From: Bacteroidota bacterium
Lineage (GTDB): Bacteria; Bacteroidota; Bacteroidia; SXHM01
NCBI GenBank assembly: GCA_947479755.1
Contig: CANKAM010000020.1
Coordinates: 1 to 60,968 of the forward strand
Length of the DNA: 60,968 nucleotides
Direction: 5' to 3'
Shown: in pieces, positions 52,624 through 60,759 of the stretch
Layout: the number at the start of each line of letters is the position of its first letter
Numbering within the stretch: position 1 is the stretch's first letter
Position numbers and translations under genes: made by a program
Notes under the pieces: generated by a model
The model's database searches: none
The model's input: only the letters and a program-made list of their open reading frames with translations
What the model was told of the DNA's origin: nothing

Positions 52624-53256
52624 TTACATATCGCTCAGCAATTTGATTTGATTACGGTATAAGAGTAGTTTTTTCTGGTTTTCTAATTGCTTCAAAAGGC
52701 GAGAAATCACAACACGTGAAGTGGCCAGTTCATCTGCAATCTGTTGGTGTGTCAGGTTTATTAAAGCCGAGCCGGAGGCTTTTGATTTATCTTTCAGGTA
52801 AGTAACCAATCGTTCATCTAATTTGTGAAAAGCAATGCCATCAATGGTTTTCAATAATTCATTAAAACGCATACGGATGGTGCGCATTACAAAACTTTTC
52901 CAGGTGGGGTGTTTGCTCATCCATTCGTCCATCATTTCAATAGGAATAAGAATGCCTTCTGAATCCTCTTCTGCCACAGCACGTACTTCGCTGGCGTGGC
53001 GCATCATGCAGCAGGTAAAAGTCATCGCACAGGATTCATTGCCGCCAACATAATACAATAACAACTCATTGCCGTTTTCGTTGTTGCGCGTGACTTTCAG
53101 TGAGCCTTTCAGCACAATAGGAACATACAAAACAGGTTGACCAATGCCAAGCAACACCTCACCTTCTTTAAGTTTCAGGTGTTTCGCTTTTTGCCTGATT
53201 TCTTCAAGCAGTTCGGGTTCAAATACGTCTTTGAGAATCGCGAGTTGTTCAGTCAT
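52624..53256 (-). CDS. Crp/Fnr-family transcriptional regulator
   Basis: 210 residues: an N-terminal cyclic-nucleotide-binding beta-roll (about 1-125, with GEVLLGIGQPVLYVPIVLKG), a dimer helix (about 115-145) and a C-terminal winged helix (about 165-200, NLTHQQIADELATSRVVISR as its core). Cysteines in the AMTFCCMM-like segment (TFTCCMMRH near 77-85) might sense metal or NO, but do not match the Fnr Fe-S pattern. It lies upstream of the redox operon on the same strand with a separate promoter between, so it is a strong candidate regulator of those genes. Confidence 0.88.
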   Translation of the reverse strand: MTEQLAILKDVFEPELLEEIRQKAKHLKLKEGEVLLGIGQPVLYVPIVLKGSLKVTRNNENGNELLLYYVGGNESCAMTFTCCMMRHASEVRAVAEEDSEGILIPIEMMDEWMSKHPTWKSFVMRTIRMRFNELLKTIDGIAFHKLDERLVTYLKDKSKASGSALINLTHQQIADELATSRVVISRLLKQLENQKKLLLYRNQIKLLSDM

Positions 53257-53312
53257 TTCTATGCAATGTTAGTTTGTTGTAAAGAAACGGAATATGATTT
53301 TAATCAGTGATT

Positions 53313-54413
53313 CTATTCTACCCAGTCAGCTACAAACGTATTAGTGTTGTGTGTACCTCCATTATTGCGGTTAGAAGAAAAGACAAGCTGTTTGCCATTA
53401 TTGGAAAAAACAGGAAACGCATCAAATACACCATCGTAAGTAATTTGCTCCAATCCTGTGCCATCAAGGTTAATCATAAACAGGTTGAAATGATAACCTT
53501 TTTCGGAAGCATGGTTAGACGAAAAAATAACCTTGTTGCCGGAAGGATGGAAGAACGGAGCCCAGTTTGCTTTGCCGAGTTTGGTCAATTGTTTCAAATC
53601 GCTGCCATCAGCATTGCAGATGAATAATTCCATTTTGGTGGGCATCACCAAGCCTTCTTTTAGCAGGTCTTTATATTCTTTTATTTCTTCTTCAGTTGTT
53701 GGGCGCGAAGCACGGAAAATCAGCTTTGTTCCGTCAGGAGAAAAGAAAGCACCGCCATCATAACCCAATCCGCTGGTAATTTGTTTTACATCAGAACCAT
53801 CAATATTCATAGTGTAAAGTTCAGGGTCGCCAGAGCGCAAGGAAGTGAAAACAATCTTGTCTCCTTTAGGCGAAACGGTTGCTTCTGCATCATAACCGGG
53901 TGAGTTGGTAAGTTGTTTTTTGATGTTGCCTTTAAGGTCGGCAACAAAAATATCGAAGCTGTCATAGATTGGCCACACATATTTGTGGTCGGCACGGGGC
54001 TCTGGCTTTGGAGGGCAGGCATCACCGGTAAGATGCGTGGAGGCATACAGAAAAGTAGTATCGCCCGAAAGAAAATAGGAACAGGTTGTTCGTCCTTTTC
54101 CGGTGCTTACCATCTTGGGTTTGTAACACCAGTCTGCTTTATCTACCTCATAAACAAAAATCTGATCACATTCAGCACCAAGTTTTTCGTTGGTTATCTG
54201 CATTACTAAACTGCTGTCGTCAAAACTCCAATAAGCTTCTGCATTGTCGCCACCAAAAGTAAGTTGACGAACATTGGTCAAATGTTTTTCCTGCGGGTAA
54301 TGAACAGCGCTGTCGGATGGTGTGGTTTGTTGATTAGTTGATTCTTGTTTTTGACCGCAAGAAGAAAAAAGAAGACTGGAAATAATTGATGAATAGATAA
54401 TTTGTTTTGTCAT
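53313..54413 (-). CDS. PD40 (TolB-like) beta-propeller lipoprotein
   Basis: 366 residues. A lipobox (LLFSSC, Cys at 19) follows a short signal. At least five PD40 strands with the D-A-x-x-x-PxG-x-K-I-x-F-x-S pattern follow (DAEATVSPKGDKIVFTSLR, GGAFFSPDGTKLIF, WAPFFHPSGNKVIFSSN, DAFPVFSNNGKQLVFSSN), which form a TolB-like propeller. No catalytic domain is attached. Probably a periplasmic protein-binding propeller. It diverges from the M28 peptidase gene. Confidence 0.82.
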   Translation of the reverse strand: MTKQIIYSSIISSLLFSSCGQKQESTNQQTTPSDSAVHYPQEKHLTNVRQLTFGGDNAEAYWSFDDSSLVMQITNEKLGAECDQIFVYEVDKADWCYKPKMVSTGKGRTTCSYFLSGDTTFLYASTHLTGDACPPKPEPRADHKYVWPIYDSFDIFVADLKGNIKKQLTNSPGYDAEATVSPKGDKIVFTSLRSGDPELYTMNIDGSDVKQITSGLGYDGGAFFSPDGTKLIFRASRPTTEEEIKEYKDLLKEGLVMPTKMELFICNADGSDLKQLTKLGKANWAPFFHPSGNKVIFSSNHASEKGYHFNLFMINLDGTGLEQITYDGVFDAFPVFSNNGKQLVFSSNRNNGGTHNTNTFVADWVE

Positions 54414-54426
54414 GTATTTTTTTGCC

Positions 54427-54459
54427 TTGATGGCATTATGTTTCTAAACCTTAGATTTG
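54427..54459 (+). promoter_or_regulatory. promoter of the M28 peptidase gene
   Basis: TTG at 54427-54429, 22-base spacer, TAGATTTG at 54452-54459. The message would start just before 54477, which decides for that ATG over the frame start at 54402. Confidence 0.55.
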
Positions 54460-54476
54460 CGGCAAATATAAACGCT

Positions 54477-55706
54477 ATGCTTCATAAAGTTTTCCATTTT
54501 ATACTTTTTCTTTTTGCTTCTCAAGTTGGATTTGCGCAGTCTGCTGCTGAAATAATTTCATCACTTAAAACTGACCTCACCTATTTAGCCGATGATAAAT
54601 TAGAAGGTAGAGAGACAGGAACCAAAGGTGGAGAACTGGCTGCAGATTATATCGCAAAAAGATTTGCAGAAATTGGTTTGATGCCTAAAGGTGACAACGG
54701 AAACTTTTTTCAGGTTTTTAATCAGAAACCAAAAGGTGTGCATGGTGAAACACTTTCTGACAGTGTGAAAGATGTGAGTGTGAAAAATGTACTTGGCTAT
54801 ATCGGTAATGGTGCAGCAACAACTATTATAATCGGAGCGCATTACGATCATCTTGGTTTTGGTGATGAAAGCTCGCTTAACACAGGTGCAAAAGCTATCC
54901 ACAATGGAGCCGATGACAATGCCAGCGGCACGGCAGCATTGTTGCAGTTAGCCCATGACCTGAAAGGAAAATATAAGAACAACAACTACTTGTTTATTGC
55001 TTTTTCGGGCGAAGAAAAAGGTTTGTGGGGTTCAGGTTATTATTCCAAAAATTCAACCATTCCTATTTCAACTGTTAATTACATGATTAACATGGATATG
55101 GTAGGGAGGCTTGCAGAAAACAAGTTGGCTATTTATGGAACAGGCACTTCGCCTGTATGGAATGATTTGCTGAAAACAGTAATCCCCGACAGCATAAAAC
55201 TGACTAAAACTGAATCGGGTATTGGTCCCAGCGACCACACTTCATTTTACCTGAAAGATATTCCTGTGCTGCATTTCTTTACAGGGCAACATGAAGATTA
55301 TCATAAACCTTCAGATGATGTAGATAAAATCAATTTCAATGGAATAGTTGTTGTAATTGATTTTATAGAAAAAGTAATTGCCGAATTGAACGATGACGGC
55401 AAACTTGCTTTTACTAAAACCAAGGAAGAAGATAAAGCCAATACGCCTGCATTTAAAGTTACATTGGGAGTTATGCCAGATTACATGTATAGCGGAAAAG
55501 GCATGCAGATAAGCGCAGTGCGCGAAGGAAAACCGGCTGCAAAGGCCGGATTACTTGCCGCTGACATTGTCATCAAAATTGGAAAAACTGATGTTGTAGA
55601 TATGCAAAGCTATATGCAAGCACTGAGCCTTTACAAATCTGGCGATAAAGTAAAAGTGGTTGCCCTGCGAGAAGGGAAAAAGAAAACAGCGAAAGTTGTT
55701 TTTTAA
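54477..55706 (+). CDS. M28-family zinc aminopeptidase with a C-terminal PDZ domain, secreted
   Basis: 409 residues. A signal peptide (MLHKVFHFILFLFASQVGFAQ) is followed by a peptidase domain with all five metal ligands: H in GAHYDHLGF, D in GADDNASGT, EE in FSGEEKGLWGS, D in NMDMVGR and H in SDHTSF (with the CxxH-like GQHEDYHKPSDD after). A PDZ domain (about 305-405: YSGKGMQISAVREGKPAAKAG) may pick C-terminal peptide ends. It cleaves N-terminal residues of peptides in the periplasm or outside. The ATG at 54477 is preferred over an upstream frame start at 54402. Confidence 0.92.
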   Translation: MLHKVFHFILFLFASQVGFAQSAAEIISSLKTDLTYLADDKLEGRETGTKGGELAADYIAKRFAEIGLMPKGDNGNFFQVFNQKPKGVHGETLSDSVKDVSVKNVLGYIGNGAATTIIIGAHYDHLGFGDESSLNTGAKAIHNGADDNASGTAALLQLAHDLKGKYKNNNYLFIAFSGEEKGLWGSGYYSKNSTIPISTVNYMINMDMVGRLAENKLAIYGTGTSPVWNDLLKTVIPDSIKLTKTESGIGPSDHTSFYLKDIPVLHFFTGQHEDYHKPSDDVDKINFNGIVVVIDFIEKVIAELNDDGKLAFTKTKEEDKANTPAFKVTLGVMPDYMYSGKGMQISAVREGKPAAKAGLLAADIVIKIGKTDVVDMQSYMQALSLYKSGDKVKVVALREGKKKTAKVVF

Positions 55707-55735
55707 GATTATTCTGCCACCTTCTTTTATTTTAA

Positions 55736-56422
55736 TCAGTTATTCGGATACCCTGCATCAACCCATGCTTTTATTTTATTGATATTGCAGTTGCTAAGTT
55801 TTGATGTTTGCGGCATAGCCTGTGCCATCCCGTTTTGCGCCACAGAATTATACAATTTACCCGATGCAGCTACAGCTGCTACTCCTGAATAATTACTCAG
55901 ATTAACACCACCTGACGGAGAACTACTGCTGTGACAGCCGTTGCAATTACTTGAAATAATAGGTGCAATATCGTTTGCAAATGACATATTTGAGGTGTTG
56001 CAAGTTGAACTGTCGCCTTCTGTGCATTCATCATTCAATCCTCCTTGTATAATCCATTGTGCAATAATATCTATCTGCTCGTTGGTTAATGGAGTATTTC
56101 CTGCAGGTGGCATCATATCTTCACCATTATTAGTGGTTATAACTTCATATAATTTACTGTCGTTTAAATTGCCTGGGTGTATAGAAGAATATGCTCCAGC
56201 ATGTGTTGAATAATTATATCCTTCTTCATGGGTTATCGCATCGTGGCATCCGCTTTTTGCGCAATTGCTGTTAAGGATGGGAAGTACATCGTTTACAAAA
56301 TAAATGTGATTGGTGTCGCAATTACCGCCACCAATTTCTGTTAGTGGAACAGGTGTTTTATCTTTGGTGCAACCCGAAATAAGTGCCAGTGCTGTTAATA
56401 GAACTATGATATTATTTTTCAT
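55736..56422 (-). CDS. c-type cytochrome-like lipoprotein with two haem-binding sites
   Basis: 228 residues. Lipobox LISGC at 15-19 marks a lipoprotein. Two Planctomycete-cytochrome-C-like modules follow: one with CAKSGCHDA (C-x4-C-H) near 61, the other with CNGCHSS (C-x2-C-H) near 158; the first has an atypical spacing that is common in this family. Such proteins bind haem c and transfer electrons. The ATG at 56422 is preferred, the rest of the upstream frame being inside the DUF5777 gene. Last gene of a YceI-DUF5777-cytochrome operon. Confidence 0.82.
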   Translation of the reverse strand: MKNNIIVLLTALALISGCTKDKTPVPLTEIGGGNCDTNHIYFVNDVLPILNSNCAKSGCHDAITHEEGYNYSTHAGAYSSIHPGNLNDSKLYEVITTNNGEDMMPPAGNTPLTNEQIDIIAQWIIQGGLNDECTEGDSSTCNTSNMSFANDIAPIISSNCNGCHSSSSPSGGVNLSNYSGVAAVAASGKLYNSVAQNGMAQAMPQTSKLSNCNINKIKAWVDAGYPNN

Positions 56423-57350
56423 TTTTTTTCTTTTTAATAACGTTGAAAATTCTTGAGATGTTAAAACCAAGTCGGAACTCGCCTTTGAGCCAGCTTGAGT
56501 GATTTTCGGTAAGGAACTGGCTTTCGATTAAGCCTTTATTATTGCTGAACAGGATATGGAATACGTGTCCGCCTGTTTCAATTTCAAGACCAATACCCAA
56601 CGGGCTGTAGTAGCCGTTTTTTGGTGTGCGCATTTTATCAAACACATAGTAGTAATCGAAAACAATACCCATGCGTTTGGTGAATTTTATTCTTCCGCCT
56701 ATTCCCATTGCAAATAATTCGTTCTTATCGGTATAGTGCACATAATTACGGTGGATATAGGTGGGGAGCAACTCAAGTGAAATGCCGCTGGTTATTTTCC
56801 GGGCGATAATAAGTTGCCCTACATAATTCATGCGGTGCGAAAAATTGTCTTTAAAATAATTGACAGCATAAATATCTTCCGAGCTTTTCATGGTGGTTAA
56901 ACCGGCAATCACGTAGGCAGAAATGGTTAAGGGAAATCCACCGTTTTTGCGCTGCGAAATGATTTTATACTTTGATGAAAAATCAAGAATCTGGCGGTGG
57001 AGGTAGGCTCCTTTGCTGCGGGCAAAGCCCACGCACCAGTTGTCGGTTATTCCATAGTCGAACGAAAGGCGGATGTCAGTAACATTGTCAAATCCGTAGA
57101 GGGTTTGCACACCTCCGGCTTTTCCGGCAATATCATCGAAGTGGTGCGAAATTCGAAAATCAAGTTCGCCATGTTTTACCTGTTCAATGGTTTGTGTATT
57201 GATAAGCCGGGTTGTTTTAAAGGTAGCAATTACAGGTGTTTTTTCTTTTGGTGCTTCTTCTTCACTGAATAAATCACCCAAACTACCTTCCTGCGGAAAG
57301 GCGCTTAATGAAAGCCCTATAAAGAGAAGACTGATTATATGTTTTTTCAT
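56412..57350 (-). CDS. DUF5777 outer-membrane beta-barrel protein
   Basis: 312 residues. After a signal peptide (ends LSLSAFPQ) come an acidic linker and then alternating aromatic/hydrophobic strands of a small outer-membrane barrel (FRISHHFDD, IRLSFDYGITDNWCVGFARS, GKFTVH-like turns not seen). The opening TLINTQTIEQVKHGELDFRI is typical of DUF5777 (TTRLINTQT here). Function unknown. Start and stop overlap the YceI and cytochrome genes, so all three are translated together, a layout repeated in many Bacteroidota. Confidence 0.75.
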   Translation of the reverse strand: MKKHIISLLFIGLSLSAFPQEGSLGDLFSEEEAPKEKTPVIATFKTTRLINTQTIEQVKHGELDFRISHHFDDIAGKAGGVQTLYGFDNVTDIRLSFDYGITDNWCVGFARSKGAYLHRQILDFSSKYKIISQRKNGGFPLTISAYVIAGLTTMKSSEDIYAVNYFKDNFSHRMNYVGQLIIARKITSGISLELLPTYIHRNYVHYTDKNELFAMGIGGRIKFTKRMGIVFDYYYVFDKMRTPKNGYYSPLGIGLEIETGGHVFHILFSNNKGLIESQFLTENHSSWLKGEFRLGFNISRIFNVIKKKKNEK

Positions 57351-57898
57351 TTCGTCTGAGGTTTTGGGATGTAATTGCTTTTTACCGTTATTTCCAGTTC
57401 TTCGGCAATTTTCTTTACCAATAGTGTAGGAATTTCAATGTTGTGGTCAACACATTTTACCTTAAATTTTGAGGACGAAGTGATTTTTCCTTTCTCAACT
57501 ACAATAGTCCCCTGAACGGTGCGCTCTTTTGTAACCCCGTGAACAGTAAATTTCCCGGCTACAGTTACTTCATAAGTGCCATCCTTACTTAGGTCGGGAA
57601 GGTTTTGAATCGTCCCGGTAAAATCTGCATTTGGATATTTTTCGCTTTCTAAATAATTTTCATTAAAGTGTTCTTCCATAAGGGCATCTTCAAATTTAAA
57701 ACTCTCAATTGGTGCTTTAAAAAACACTTCACCCGTTTGCGTATTCAGAGCTGCCTGAGCAGTTTGAGTAACACCTTCAATATTTTCAAGAGGTGCTTCT
57801 GAAAATAGGCGGATGTAGGTATTGCGACTCATCCATACCTGTGAATAGACACTGGTTGTAACGGTTAGCAGCATTGCTGCAAAAAATAATTTTTTCAT
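57347..57898 (-). CDS. YceI-family protein
   Basis: 183 residues with a signal peptide (MKKLFFAAMLLTVTTSVYSQ). The YceI lipocalin-like barrel binds isoprenoid-type lipids in the periplasm. Landmarks are FKFEDALMEEHFNENYLES, YPNADFTGTI and GKFTVHGVTKERTV. It overlaps the DUF5777 gene by four bases, so it is the first gene of that operon. Two palindromes lie 70-105 bases upstream and may hold its operator. Confidence 0.9.
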   Translation of the reverse strand: MKKLFFAAMLLTVTTSVYSQVWMSRNTYIRLFSEAPLENIEGVTQTAQAALNTQTGEVFFKAPIESFKFEDALMEEHFNENYLESEKYPNADFTGTIQNLPDLSKDGTYEVTVAGKFTVHGVTKERTVQGTIVVEKGKITSSSKFKVKCVDHNIEIPTLLVKKIAEELEITVKSNYIPKPQTK

Positions 57899-57965
57899 GG
57901 TTATATATTTTATTGACGGGTAATATCCCTCAGTACAAATTGCGTTATATTTTAGTGATGTGGGG

Positions 57966-58001
57966 CTGATAACAATCAGCAGAAAACATGATTTACATGT
58001 T
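57966..58001. promoter_or_regulatory. two adjacent palindromes upstream of the YceI operon
   Basis: CTGAT-AACA-ATCAG at 57966-57979 and AACATG-ATTTA-CATGTT at 57985-58001, both perfect, in the 151-base gap before yceI. They look like operator half-sites. No TAnnTTTG box was found nearby, so transcription may be activator-dependent. Confidence 0.35.
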
Positions 58002-58040
58002 GTTTATATACTATGAGTAAGAAAGCAAACAACTGTCTAT

Positions 58041-58064
58041 CCAATACTATCAGGATAGTTTTGG
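58041..58064. terminator. short stem at the end of the 58050-58427 gene
   Basis: CCAATACTATC and GATAGTTTTGG pair with one mismatch around an AG loop, straddling the stop codon. It is a weak candidate terminator with no T-run. Confidence 0.3.
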
Positions 58065-58427
58065 TGGCTGCCAGATATCAGATGGGAGGGTAGCAGGTAT
58101 GTGCTCGTTGTAGATGGTGAATTGATTTTTTGCTGTTGTAGCAAAAACGATAAATGAAGTAGTTTCTTTTGCGGGTGTGGCGATGTTAAGTGAAGTTGAC
58201 TGGCTGCGGTCGTGAGATTTAAAGGGCAGTTTCATGTCCTGTTGGTAATCGGAATAGTGGATGTTGCCGCTGAAATAGTGGTGAACAATAAATTGTGTGA
58301 GTGATATGCCCCTTTCATTATGTTGCAAAAAGTGCTTTGCCATAAAAGGCAACTTTTGCAACTGCCGCAATTCTGTTTGTGAAAACAAAATTGTAGCGGC
58401 AAGAATTATGGCGGTAAAGCGTTTCAC
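58050..58427 (-). CDS. small secreted protein of unknown function
   Basis: 125 residues. A hydrophobic N-terminus (MKRFTAIILAATILFSQTE) acts as signal or anchor. The conserved-looking core HYFSGNIHYSDYQQDMKLPFKSHD is rich in His, Asp and Lys (positions about 49-72). Such short His-rich secreted proteins are seen beside metal or cytochrome genes in this phylum, and this one lies upstream of the YceI-cytochrome operon on the same strand. I cannot assign a function. The high His content suggests metal binding. Confidence 0.6.
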   Translation of the reverse strand: MKRFTAIILAATILFSQTELRQLQKLPFMAKHFLQHNERGISLTQFIVHHYFSGNIHYSDYQQDMKLPFKSHDRSQSTSLNIATPAKETTSFIVFATTAKNQFTIYNEHIPATLPSDIWQPPKLS

Positions 58428-58504
58428 AGATGCAAAAATATAGCTATTAAAAAGTCTTAATGGCCATTTTTCGTTAGAATGCCGATAATAACAGGTAAGT
58501 GTTA

Positions 58505-59332
58505 TTACTCTTTATTCTTCACATAAATCAATTTAATCCTGCTTTTTGGATTTGGGTTTGAGCGTTGTTCAATTTCAAATTTTCCGGTAGAATGAATTAG
58601 TGGAGTCAGTTTCTCAAAACCGTAGTTGCGTGAGTCGAAATTGGGTTGTTTCTTCACTAAGAGTGAGCCTACATCACCCAGAAATGCCCAACCGTCTTCT
58701 TCAGCAGCATCTGAAACAGTTGCGGCTATCAGCTTAATTACTTCAGGTGTTATTTTTTCTACTTCATCTTTTTCTTCCTCAACAGAAGCTCGGTTTCCTA
58801 TTGTTGCCGGGCTTAAATCTTTTGTAACCGGTTTTTCAACTGCTGCTGCATGTTTTGATTTGGTTTCCTTTGTTGGAGCTATAAAAGGCCTTGAGCGTTT
58901 TTTAAGAATTTCAATGTAGATGAATTTATCACAGGCTACTATAAAAGGGTTGGGCGTTTTCTTTTCGCCTATTCCAAAAACTTTCATTCCTGCTTCGCGC
59001 AGTCGGGTGGCAAGTCTTGTAAAATCACTATCGCTTGATACGATGCAAAATCCGTTTACCCGTTCAGAGTAAAGAATGTCCATTGCATCAATGATCATAG
59101 CTGAGTCGGTTGAGTTTTTACCGGTGGTGTAGCCATATTGTTGAATAGGAGTGATGGCGTTTTCAAGCAGCACGTTTTTCCAGCGTTCCAAATGAGGTTT
59201 TGTCCAATCGCCATAAATGCGCTTGATAGTAGGGTTGCCATATTTGGCTATTTCTTCCATCATTTCCTTTATGTATGCCGATGGTATGTTGTCACCGTCA
59301 ATAAGCACGGCAAGTTTTAATTCTTTTTCCAT
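58505..59332 (-). CDS. NYN-domain (LabA-like) protein with a C-terminal LOTUS/OST-HTH domain
   Basis: 275 residues. Residues about 6-150 are a NYN/PIN-like nuclease fold with its acidic residues (VLIDGDNI at 9-16, TDSAMIIDAMD near 75, SSDSDFTRLA near 100). Residues about 195-270 are a LOTUS/OST-HTH domain (LIAATVSDAAEEDGWAFLG ... YGFEKLTPLI), an RNA-binding winged helix. The pair is found in putative RNA-degrading or RNA-silencing regulators. A Lys/Glu-rich linker joins them. It lies 82 bases past the cold shock gene with a terminator between, so it is not an operon with it. Confidence 0.85.
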   Translation of the reverse strand: MEKELKLAVLIDGDNIPSAYIKEMMEEIAKYGNPTIKRIYGDWTKPHLERWKNVLLENAITPIQQYGYTTGKNSTDSAMIIDAMDILYSERVNGFCIVSSDSDFTRLATRLREAGMKVFGIGEKKTPNPFIVACDKFIYIEILKKRSRPFIAPTKETKSKHAAAVEKPVTKDLSPATIGNRASVEEEKDEVEKITPEVIKLIAATVSDAAEEDGWAFLGDVGSLLVKKQPNFDSRNYGFEKLTPLIHSTGKFEIEQRSNPNPKSRIKLIYVKNKE

Positions 59333-59355
59333 TGTTTTGTTTGTTAATTCCTGTA

Positions 59356-59390
59356 AAGAAAAAAGCCCTCATTAAGAGGGCTTTTTTCTT
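59356..59390. terminator. terminator after the cold shock gene
   Basis: AAGAAAAAAGCCCTC, five-base loop, GAGGGCTTTTTTCTT: a perfect 15-bp stem. On the minus strand it ends the cold shock message. Confidence 0.88.
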
Positions 59391-59414
59391 CATTAAATGT
59401 GTTTATGTAATTAA

Positions 59415-59606
59415 TTAAGCAAGCTTAACGTTTACTGCATTTAATCCTTTTTTGCCTTCTTGAAGCTCAAAGGTAACTTGGTCATTTTCTCTAACCTCGT
59501 CTTTCAGACCTGTTACGTGCACAAAGTGCTCTTTTCCTGATCCGTCTTCTTTAATAAAACCAAAACCTTTAGCGTTGTTAAAGAATTTTACTGTTCCTGT
59601 GTTCAT
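59415..59606 (-). CDS. cold shock domain protein
   Basis: 63 residues, a single OB-fold. RNP1 KGFGFI at 13-18 and RNP2 HFVHV at 27-31 bind single-stranded RNA or DNA, melting structures at low temperature or rapid growth. The KFFNNAKG start and ELQEGKKGLNAVNV end are typical of the CspA family in Bacteroidota. It is a lone gene with a promoter at 59639 and its own terminator. The upstream leader is short (about 25 bases), unlike the long thermosensor leader of E. coli cspA. Confidence 0.96.
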   Translation of the reverse strand: MNTGTVKFFNNAKGFGFIKEDGSGKEHFVHVTGLKDEVRENDQVTFELQEGKKGLNAVNVKLA

Positions 59607-59638
59607 TTTAATTGTTTGTTAATTGTTAATAATGGGCG

Positions 59639-59646
59639 CAAAGATA
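59639..59646 (-). promoter_or_regulatory. -7 box of the cold shock gene
   Basis: TATCTTTG on the minus strand, 32 bases before the ATG. The context TATCTTTGCGCCC is close to that of the tRNA-His promoter. No good -33 box. Confidence 0.55.
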
Positions 59647-59762
59647 GATTAATATATCATAGGTTTTACATTTATATTTAATAACATCCCGTTTGTGCTA
59701 TTTTTTTTACCATCTGTGGCATTAAATACTGTTTACATTTACAGCCTTGAACTAACAACATT

Positions 59763-60688
59763 ATGAAAAAACAACACTAATTTTTATCATCACCATTTTC
59801 AGCAATTATCTTTGGTCACAAACACGAGAAGCCATTAAAGTAACAGATTTTGGTGAGCTGTATTCAACCTACACGCTTACTGCAAATGACGAGAAGGCAG
59901 TAAAGGAGCAGAGTTCGTCATCTGAACTGGCCAAAATGAAAGATGCTTATACCGAAAGTCAGTGGCCTTCATTAATTAATACATTGGATGGACGAAATGC
60001 TAATCGTGAAAAAATGTATGAATATCATCTTTACAAAGTTGCAGTACTCGAAGGAGGTTCTATAGCTGTAGTTGCCCCGGTTTCCGAAAACAAACATATG
60101 CCTGAGGGTTTTAAATCATCTAAAGACCTTTATTTTGTTGTTGGTGCTTCTGGCTTTGGAGCAAAACAGACTCCACCTGAAAGTAATGATATACCAGGAC
60201 TTTCCTCATTGTATGATGAATACGTTGCTCCGGACTACAGCAGTCTTACAACATTTGATCAGCAGATTAGCGCTTTAATTACTGAGTGTGATGGTGATTT
60301 CGTGAACTTATGGGGTACAGAACTCTTTGAGGATCCTGATGCCATGGAACAATACGAGAGTACTATTTTACCCGAAGGCGCTAATCTTGCCACCATTACT
60401 GCAGATTATGAATACAATTATATATTTTGGGCTAATTACGGAGAGTTTGACAACCAGAGAAGTGCAAAAGAAGCTTATGATAAGCTTGTTGCCAAAATTG
60501 AAAATTCAAACCCGGAATGCTGCTCTCTTGAAAACTTAGGTGAAACAGTAACAGACACACTAACCTTCACTTCTTGGACTGTTGAATACCCTTCTGTTTA
60601 TATTGAAGCACAGATTGGCAAAATAACAGACCCCGCTGATGGCAAGGTTTATTATCCTTTATTCCTTGGATTAAATAAAAATTATTAG
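59763..60688 (+). pseudogene. secreted protein of unknown function, frameshifted after its third codon
   Basis: ATG at 59763 is followed by six A's and a TAA at codon six. Adding one A (seven in all) opens a continuous frame to 60688 that begins with a normal signal peptide (MKKTTLIFIITIFSNYLWSQ) and would encode about 308 residues. Without that the first ATG in the frame is at 59936, inside the mature protein. The product is rich in acidic and aromatic residues and resembles no family I know. An A-run change so near the start could be error, decay or a phase-variation switch. Confidence 0.7.
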
Positions 60689-60722
60689 TCACGAATATTT
60701 TATTGAGACCTCTTGAAAAATA

Positions 60723-60757
60723 AAAAAGGGATAAATCAATTTGATTTATCCCTTTTT
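60723..60757. terminator. bidirectional terminator between the secreted protein and tmRNA
   Basis: AAAAAGGGATAAATCAA and its complement form a 17-bp stem with A and T runs at the ends and almost no loop. It ends the tmRNA on the minus strand and the gene on the plus strand. Confidence 0.85.
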
Positions 60758-60759
60758 AG

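Noticed and set aside
54402-54476. 25-codon N-terminal extension of the M28 peptidase
   Set aside because: It contains the promoter boxes and overlaps the divergent PD40 gene start; the inner ATG begins the signal peptide.
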